Assembly (NCBI RefSeq): GCF_030036535.1
Contig: NZ_CP080389.1
Coordinates: forward strand, 62,001 to 126,000
DNA from: Agrobacterium cucumeris
GTDB taxonomy: Bacteria > Pseudomonadota > Alphaproteobacteria > Rhizobiales > Rhizobiaceae
Direction of reading: 5' to 3'
Length of the DNA: 64,000 bases
Below are positions 58,608-64,000 of the stretch, piece after piece. How positions within the stretch are numbered: position 1 is the first letter of the stretch; every line of letters starts with the position of its first letter. The notes below the pieces were generated by a model. That model did not search any database and was not told where the DNA came from. It saw nothing but the letters and a program-made list of their open reading frames with translations. The position numbers were made by a program, and so were the translations under genes.

Positions 58608-60287
58608 ATGATGCCTAAACTAATGTCCAACGGGGGCTATGCTGCCGTGCTTGGGGCTTCGATGCTTGCCTTGGTCCCTTTTCTAATGGGCCCATTTCAG
58701 GTCGAGCTCGTGGCCTTGGCGTTGTTGTACGGTCTTTTTGCTTTCGGACTTGACATCGCATGGGGGCGAGCAGGCATCGTATCCATCGGTCAAGCGATCT
58801 TCTTCGGTTGCGGCGCCTATGGTGTCGGGTTGGCAGCCAAGTTTGGCATCTGGACTGGTTGGGGCTTTGTCGGCGCGATTTCGGTGTCCTGCGTCATTGC
58901 AGCCGCCGTGGGAGGAGCCGGGTTGCGGCGCGCTTCCAGCCCCTCGACAATGGCCGTGCTGACGCTGGCATTGGCTTTGCTCGCCGAGAAGGCAGCCATA
59001 ACCTGGGTTGGCGTGACAGGTGGTAGCAACGGTCTGTTCGTCGCCCCACCCAGTGACACAAATATGTATTATTGGAGTACGCTTGGGGTCATCGCGTCGG
59101 TGGTTCTCCTCACCAAGTCATGCATCCTCGACCGCAGGCTTGGCAACCGCCTTACCGCGATCAGGCTTAACGAGCAGCGCGCCGAACATCTGGGTATCGA
59201 GATTCATTCGACTCGCGTTATCGCCTTCGTGACCGGCGCCGCCATTGCGGCGCTTGCAGGAGCGATGGCAGCCCCTCTCATCACCACCATCACTCCCGAC
59301 AGAGTCGGCATCCTGTTGTCGACGCAGGCACTCGTTTGGGTGGCACTGGGCGGCAGGGGAACCTTGGTTGGACCCTTCGCTGGCGCTCTTCTTGCGGTCT
59401 ACGGCCAGGACGCCCTGGCGGGTTCCGTTGGGGACTATTATCTCCTCATCCTCGGCGTCCTTTTCGTGCTCAGCGTCCTGTTCATGCCACGCGGGATCGT
59501 CGGCTTGTTTGAAAAAGGCGAGCATGTCGCTCCGGTCAAGCCACAAGACATGGGCAAGCCCGGGTTAGCTAAGGACACGGGTACAGCCGGTATTAGCCTT
59601 GAGACGCGCGATCTTGTTGTCTCTCTGGGTGGATCGACCATCATCAACAAACTCGACCTTTCTATCCGGGCTTCCGAGATCGTTTGCGTTATCGGTCCGA
59701 ACGGCGCAGGCAAGAGTACCATGCTCAATGCTGTCTCCGGGCTCCTGCCATCGAGCGGCGGTTCGATCCTGTTGAAGGACAGGAACGTGACTGAAACGTC
59801 GTCGAGCACCAGAGTTCGACTCGGGCTGTCACGCACATTTCAGGTGCCAAGCTTGTTTCCGGAACTCACCGTAGGTGACCACATGATCCTTGCGCGGCAA
59901 GAGGGAGGCGCGAGCGAGGTGCAGCCGGAGCGTTACCGGAGACTGGAGAAAACCCGTTGGGACGTGCCGGTGGGAAAGCTGTCCCTTGGCGAACGCCGTA
60001 TGCTCGAAATCGCCATGGCTTTGGCAAGACGACCAGATGTGCTTCTGCTTGATGAGCCGGCGGCCGGGCTCGCTCGCAATGAATCCGAACTGGTCGTCGA
60101 CGACCTGAAAGAGCTACGACAAAAAACCGGCTGCGCGATTGTTTGCGTCGAACACGACATGGAACTGGTGCGGAAGCTTGCAGACAGGGTCATCTGTCTG
60201 CACCAGGGCCGGATATTGAAAGAGGGCACAATGGACCAGGTTGCCGCAGATCCTGAAGTTCGGCGCTCCTATCTCGGACAGAGGTGA
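58608..60287 (+). CDS. Fused LivM permease-LivG ATPase
   Basis: A 559-residue fusion. Residues 1 to about 310 are LivM (FGLDIAWGRAGIVSIGQAIF, LGGRGTLVGPFAGALLAVYG), then a linker, and from about 330 the LivG ATPase. Walker A is VIGPNGAGKSTMLNAVSG, the signature is the variant KLSLGERRMLEIAMA, Walker B is VLLLDEPAAGLA and the switch is VCVEHDMELV. The ATG at 58608 starts just before the first LivM helix; a TTG at 58515 with AGGA upstream would add 31 poorly hydrophobic residues. Permease-ATPase fusions occur in this family but are a minority arrangement. Confidence 0.88.
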   Translation: MMPKLMSNGGYAAVLGASMLALVPFLMGPFQVELVALALLYGLFAFGLDIAWGRAGIVSIGQAIFFGCGAYGVGLAAKFGIWTGWGFVGAISVSCVIAAAVGGAGLRRASSPSTMAVLTLALALLAEKAAITWVGVTGGSNGLFVAPPSDTNMYYWSTLGVIASVVLLTKSCILDRRLGNRLTAIRLNEQRAEHLGIEIHSTRVIAFVTGAAIAALAGAMAAPLITTITPDRVGILLSTQALVWVALGGRGTLVGPFAGALLAVYGQDALAGSVGDYYLLILGVLFVLSVLFMPRGIVGLFEKGEHVAPVKPQDMGKPGLAKDTGTAGISLETRDLVVSLGGSTIINKLDLSIRASEIVCVIGPNGAGKSTMLNAVSGLLPSSGGSILLKDRNVTETSSSTRVRLGLSRTFQVPSLFPELTVGDHMILARQEGGASEVQPERYRRLEKTRWDVPVGKLSLGERRMLEIAMALARRPDVLLLDEPAAGLARNESELVVDDLKELRQKTGCAIVCVEHDMELVRKLADRVICLHQGRILKEGTMDQVAADPEVRRSYLGQR

Positions 60288-60289
60288 CA

Positions 60290-60982
60290 ATGTTGCTCGA
60301 TATCAAGGGTCTCTCAGGAGGCTATAAGGACATAGAGATTGTCAGTGAGGTGTCGTTCACGTTGCGCGAAGGCGAAACTCTTGCGCTGCTCGGGCGCAAC
60401 GGAACAGGCAAAACGACACTCCTCAGGACGATTATGGGTCTCGCCGACCGAAGCCGCGGAACTATCTCAATTGACGGCGTTCCTTTGCCACCACGGTCGC
60501 CCGCAAGCTTGGCCAGGGCCGGAGTCACGTTCATCCCAGACACCCGCGGCGTCTTTCCACGCTTGACTGTCGGCGAGAACCTTCGCTTGGCCAGGATGAA
60601 CGCATATCGGCCCTGCATGCTAGACGTCTTCTCCTACTTTCCTGACCTGGTGCGGCGGTCCGATCAGCTCGCTGGGACACTTTCTGGCGGCCTCCAGCAG
60701 CAGGTTGCGATTTCCCGCGCATTGATGACGGGTGCCCGGCTGATCATTATCGACGAACTCACGCAGGGACTGCAGCCATCAATTGTCGAGCTGCTTGTCG
60801 AGGTGCTTGTCTCGGTCTCGGCCCAGCAGGGCATAGCCCTTCTTCTCGTCGATCAAAATCCGAAACTGGCCATGAGCATCTGCAGGCGGGTCATGGTTTT
60901 GGATCATGGTCGTCTGGCGATCTCGGGCAACTCCTCAGAGCTTTTGGCAGATAACCGGCTGACGGACCTCCTCGTCGTCTGA
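60290..60982 (+). CDS. LIV-type ABC ATP-binding protein (LivF)
   Basis: A 230-residue ATPase, ATG at 60290 after AGGTGA. Walker A LLGRNGTGKTTLLRTIMG, FIPDTRGVFPRLTVGENL (Q-loop region with the LivF-specific pattern), signature LSGGLQQQVAISRALM, Walker B LIIIDELTQGLQ and switch LLVDQNPKLAM. The Walker B ends in DE as required. It pairs with the LivG half of the preceding gene. Confidence 0.92.
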   Translation: MLLDIKGLSGGYKDIEIVSEVSFTLREGETLALLGRNGTGKTTLLRTIMGLADRSRGTISIDGVPLPPRSPASLARAGVTFIPDTRGVFPRLTVGENLRLARMNAYRPCMLDVFSYFPDLVRRSDQLAGTLSGGLQQQVAISRALMTGARLIIIDELTQGLQPSIVELLVEVLVSVSAQQGIALLLVDQNPKLAMSICRRVMVLDHGRLAISGNSSELLADNRLTDLLVV

Positions 60983-60995
60983 ATCTTGAAAAGAA

Positions 60996-62492
60996 ATGGA
61001 GCTTAACGTGAATCCCATCGGTGCCGGAACAAGATCGGGTGTATTCCAAACAGCGACCGAGATGCTGAGCCAAATGCGCAGCGGAGCGATAAGCGCGGTC
61101 GAATTGCTCGACCAGCATCTCGATCAGGTGCGTGCCGTGAACCCCGAGATCAATGCCATCGTGGCCATCGACGAGGAAAGAGCTAGGCTCGAGGCGAGAT
61201 TGGCAGACGAGGCGCGCGGACGTGGCGAGGACAAGGGCATCCTTCAAGGACTGCCTATGACAATAAAGGACGTATTCAGCGTCGCTGGTATGCCCGTAAC
61301 CGGAGGTCTGCCGCATCTGTCTGGCTACATGCCAGAGAGTGACTCGGAGGTCGTCACCGCTCTTCGCAACGCTGGCGCTGTCATATTCGGTAAGTCGAAC
61401 GTGCCGGAAGGCGCGGGTGATCATCAGTCCTACAATCCGATCTATGGCACCACCAACAATCCTTGGAATCTTTCCAGAACGCCCGGTGGATCGTCAGGCG
61501 GGGCCGCAGCCGCGCTTGCTGCGGGCATGACGCCTCTTGAGATCGGCAGCGACGTCGGCGGCTCGATACGATGCCCAGCGCATTTCTGCGGCGTCTACGG
61601 TCACAAATCCAGTTACGGCGTGGTGCCCGTGCAAGGCCACGTGCCGCCTGGCCCAAATACTCTGCGCAAAGCCGAAATGCTGGTCGCAGGACCGATGGCA
61701 CGCGATCCCTACGATCTGGACCTTCTGTTCGACGTCATCTCGCGACCGGCGGAACGTTCGCGAACTGCCAGCCATTGGCCCCTTCCGGAACCCCGACACC
61801 AGCGGCTCGAAGATTTCCGTGTCGGGGTTTGGCTCGACGAAAGAACCTATCCGGTTGATACCGCATATGCGGACGCGATTGAGGGATTGATAAAGGATCT
61901 TGAACGGCTGGGTGTGAACGTCCGGGCCGCGCGGCCCGATGTTGATACCGACGCGTCCGCGAACACCTACTTCAACATGCTGTTTGGCGAGTTCTGCGCA
62001 AGTGCGCCACAGAAAATGTATGTTGACAGCAAGACCGCGCGCGAGGCGGTCGGCGGCAACAACGGTCGCTATGGCGAATGGATTGCCGCCGCAACGGTGC
62101 AGGATCTAAGGGCTTGGCAAGGTCATCTTGAGCATCGAGAGCAATTGAGAACGATCTGGGGTGCCTTTTTCCGCGACTGCGATGTTCTGATCTGCCCTGT
62201 CATGTCGACCGTTGCCTTTCCGCATGACCATCACGGAGCAGACCATGTTGCACAGCTCGCGCGTACAATCGATATCAGCGGCGAAAAGCGACCCTATCTT
62301 GACAATCTCAAGTGGCCGGGCTTGATCACCGTGGCAAGCCTTCCATCCACCGTCATTCCTACACGACGCTTTATCGGCGGCTTGCCTGCTGGCGTCCAAG
62401 TTGTCGGCGATTTCCTTGACGATCGCACGACTCTGCGCTTTGCTCAGTTGTTGCACGACCGGGTTGGGGGCTACGAGATGCCGGCGAGATGA
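60996..62492 (+). CDS. Amidase (amidase-signature family)
   Basis: A 498-residue hydrolase with the Ser-Ser-Lys triad: Lys in LPMTIKDVFSVAG, cis-Ser in GGSSGGAAAALAAG, and nucleophile Ser in GSDVGGSIRCPAHF. The C-terminal GGLPAGVQVVGDFLDDRTTL completes the family pattern. It hydrolyses a carboxamide to acid and ammonia. An alternative GTG start at 61008 has a better-placed GGAG. It sits at the end of the LIV operon, so the transported compound is plausibly an amide. Confidence 0.9.
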   Translation: MELNVNPIGAGTRSGVFQTATEMLSQMRSGAISAVELLDQHLDQVRAVNPEINAIVAIDEERARLEARLADEARGRGEDKGILQGLPMTIKDVFSVAGMPVTGGLPHLSGYMPESDSEVVTALRNAGAVIFGKSNVPEGAGDHQSYNPIYGTTNNPWNLSRTPGGSSGGAAAALAAGMTPLEIGSDVGGSIRCPAHFCGVYGHKSSYGVVPVQGHVPPGPNTLRKAEMLVAGPMARDPYDLDLLFDVISRPAERSRTASHWPLPEPRHQRLEDFRVGVWLDERTYPVDTAYADAIEGLIKDLERLGVNVRAARPDVDTDASANTYFNMLFGEFCASAPQKMYVDSKTAREAVGGNNGRYGEWIAAATVQDLRAWQGHLEHREQLRTIWGAFFRDCDVLICPVMSTVAFPHDHHGADHVAQLARTIDISGEKRPYLDNLKWPGLITVASLPSTVIPTRRFIGGLPAGVQVVGDFLDDRTTLRFAQLLHDRVGGYEMPAR

Positions 62493-62963
62493 TCTATGTC
62501 ACCGGTCCTGAGTGTTATCGCATTGGCCTCGCGGGATAGGTACATAATTCGGAGCCGTGATTGATCCAATCTTACCTCCTCCGTCTGGCCGTAGATCATG
62601 ACGGCCCCCGCTCAGCTATTTGAAATCGAAGCGTGGGCGTTGACTGGAGGAGAATGCCGACGCGTCATGGCAAGTCCGGCTCGGGTGCATGCACGCTACG
62701 GCATCAGCCTCTTCGAGTAGGCCAACCATGCGCGCTCCATCGCTTCGGCGCGGATGCTCATTGGTCGGCATATAGTCGAGGTACTGATCTGGCGATACAA
62801 ATCTAACGATGCCTACCTGAGTGTGCATCGCCTTCGTCACCTCGATTTACCGTCCGTGCCAATTGCCGCGTAGGGTTCGAGCAGGTCTTTTTGGGAAAGT
62901 TCGAAACGTCGACGTCCTCACTTGTGAGATCGCTGTGAGCAAGTGATGGCCCATCAGATCGAT
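62493..62963. other. Gene-free stretch between amidase and aldehyde dehydrogenase
   Basis: About 470 bp. A 74-residue minus-strand frame (62616-62840) has no recognisable domain and no good ribosome-binding site. I see no RNA gene or repeat. Confidence 0.35.
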
Positions 62964-62992
62964 CGACCGGGATGCACGCAGCATCCCGGTCG
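62964..62992 (-). terminator. Stem-loop downstream of the right-hand aldehyde dehydrogenase
   Basis: Perfect 12-bp stem (left arm CGACCGGGATGC) with loop ACGCA, 7 nt after the stop codon of the gene at 63000. No T-run follows. Confidence 0.65.
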
Positions 62993-62999
62993 TCAACCT

Positions 63000-64000
63000 T
63001 CAAAATGGATAGTGCTGATGTGGGTCTTCGATGGTGATCCAGCGAAGATCGGTGAATTCAGCAATCGCCGCCTTGCCACCGAAGCGGCCATAGCCGGAAC
63101 CTTTGACCCCGCCGAAGGGCATCTGAGCTTCATCATGCACCGTCGGGCCGTTGATGTGGCAGATGCCGCTTTCGATGCGCGCAGCCACCGCCATCGCCCG
63201 CTGAACGTCGCGGCTGTAGACAGAGGCGGAGAGGCCATATTCGGTGTCGTTGGCGATGCGGACCGCCTCGTCCTCATCGCGCACACGGATGACGGGCTTG
63301 ACCGGGCCAAAGCTCTCTTCGTCGTAAGCACGCATGCCCGGCTTCACATTGTCCAGCACCGTGGCCTCAACCACACTGCCGGTTCGCTTGCCGCCAGCAG
63401 CCACTTTGGCACCCTTGCCCGTCGCGTCTGAAATGAAGGCATCCATCTTCTCGGCAGCGACCGGGCTGACCAGCGAACCAAGCACGACATGGCCACGCGG
63501 ATCGCCCGCCGGGAGTTTGGTGGCACGGGCGGCGAGCTTGGAAACGAATTCGTCGGCAACCTTTTCATGCACGATCAGCCGCTCGGTCGACATGCAGATC
63601 TGGCCCATATTGGCGAAGGCGCCGAAGATCGCGCCATTGACGGCGGCATCGATATCCGCGTCGTCGAGCACGATCATCGGCGCCTTGCCGCCAAGCTCGA
63701 GAAGGGCGGGCTTGAGGTTCCTGCCGCAGAGTTCGCCGATGATGCGGCCGACCTTCGTCGAGCCCGTGAAGTTGACGCGCTTGACCTCCGGCGCCAAGAT
63801 CAGGGCTTCGACGACAGCAGCGGCATCTTCCGGTGCGTTGGTAATGACATTGACCACGCCGGCGGGGAAGCCGGCTTCGAGGAACGCCTTGCCGATGGTG
63901 ACGTGCACGCCTGGGCAGGATTCCGAGGCTTTGAGAATTACGGTATTGCCGCAGGCAAGCGCCACGGCGAGTGCGCGCACGCCGAGAATGATCGGCGCAT
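63000..64000 (-). CDS. Aldehyde dehydrogenase (vanillin/benzaldehyde DH-like), 5' partial
   Basis: The C-terminal two-thirds of an NAD(P)-dependent aldehyde dehydrogenase; the frame is open to the window edge (APIILGVRALAVALACGNTV). It has VNFTGSTKVGRIIGELCGRN, general base Glu in LLELGGKAPMIV, nucleophile Cys in NMGQICMSTERLIV, and EESFGPVKPVIRV. The GQICMSTERLIV pattern is typical of salicylaldehyde/vanillin-type enzymes. It is distinct from the intact ALDH at 34628 and the broken one at 10979. Confidence 0.9.
   Translation of the reverse strand, partial: APIILGVRALAVALACGNTVILKASESCPGVHVTIGKAFLEAGFPAGVVNVITNAPEDAAAVVEALILAPEVKRVNFTGSTKVGRIIGELCGRNLKPALLELGGKAPMIVLDDADIDAAVNGAIFGAFANMGQICMSTERLIVHEKVADEFVSKLAARATKLPAGDPRGHVVLGSLVSPVAAEKMDAFISDATGKGAKVAAGGKRTGSVVEATVLDNVKPGMRAYDEESFGPVKPVIRVRDEDEAVRIANDTEYGLSASVYSRDVQRAMAVAARIESGICHINGPTVHDEAQMPFGGVKGSGYGRFGGKAAIAEFTDLRWITIEDPHQHYPF

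Noticed and set aside
1..64000. CRISPR arrays, tRNA or rRNA genes, origin or attachment sites
   Set aside because: No regularly spaced repeats, no cloverleaf or rRNA sequence and no replication gene were seen on reading through the window.

Overview
The window reads as a GC-rich alphaproteobacterial accessory replicon or genomic island, most likely from a Rhizobiales member (Rhizobium, Sinorhizobium, Agrobacterium or Mesorhizobium type). The basis is gene style: many ABC importers with adjacent catabolic enzymes, FCD-type GntR regulators beside them, a second lumazine synthase of the RibH2 kind, and IS3-family elements. There are no rRNA, tRNA, replication or core housekeeping genes. The organism call is inference.

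Layout. 1-3.9 kb: end of a branched-chain-amino-acid type (LIV) importer with a fused LivH-LivM permease, its binding protein and a GntR regulator, followed by an IS3 transposase remnant. 4.6-10.6 kb: a tightly overlapping GST / alpha-beta hydrolase / methyltransferase operon, divergent from a large AAA-LuxR (LAL) regulator, then a GFA protein. 11-18.7 kb: a decay zone with a broken succinate-semialdehyde dehydrogenase, an amidase scrap, one complete IS3-family element, a LysR/MFS divergent pair and a broken epoxide hydrolase. 18.8-29.9 kb: one long minus-strand catabolic operon with a CUT1 sugar/polyol-type importer, a fused large-medium subunit B12-dependent diol dehydratase plus its small subunit, an SDR, a hydroxylysine-kinase-like APH kinase, a class III PLP enzyme of the phospholyase type and a GntR regulator. 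30.3-32.1 kb: two further SDR genes.

32.7-51.7 kb is the most interesting part. An AcoR-like sigma-54 activator (36.3 kb) is surrounded by three good -24/-12 promoters. One drives aldehyde dehydrogenase, flavin reductase, RibH2 lumazine synthase and possibly RibA. One drives a luciferase-like flavin monooxygenase followed by a polyamine-type ABC importer, a GMC oxidoreductase, a DAO-family amine oxidase and RidA. One drives a 2-hydroxyacid dehydrogenase, a GlcG-like protein, a stand-alone riboflavin kinase and a LysR regulator. Two promoters have the same GTCTCA-N4-TGAG(AC) inverted repeat about 70 bp upstream. This looks like a self-contained regulon that makes its own FMN (RibA, RibH2, flavokinase), reduces it and uses it in a monooxygenase pathway for an imported, probably amine-containing, compound. 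Embedded in it is a DadA-like amino-acid dehydrogenase under a tandem glycine riboswitch.

52.3-62.5 kb holds an enolase-superfamily sugar-acid dehydratase, a MalT-like LuxR regulator and a second LIV operon with a LivM-LivG fusion, ending in an amidase. The window closes inside an aldehyde dehydrogenase gene. Coordinates of starts are my choice from ribosome-binding sites and domain starts; functions come from reading motifs, with no database search.
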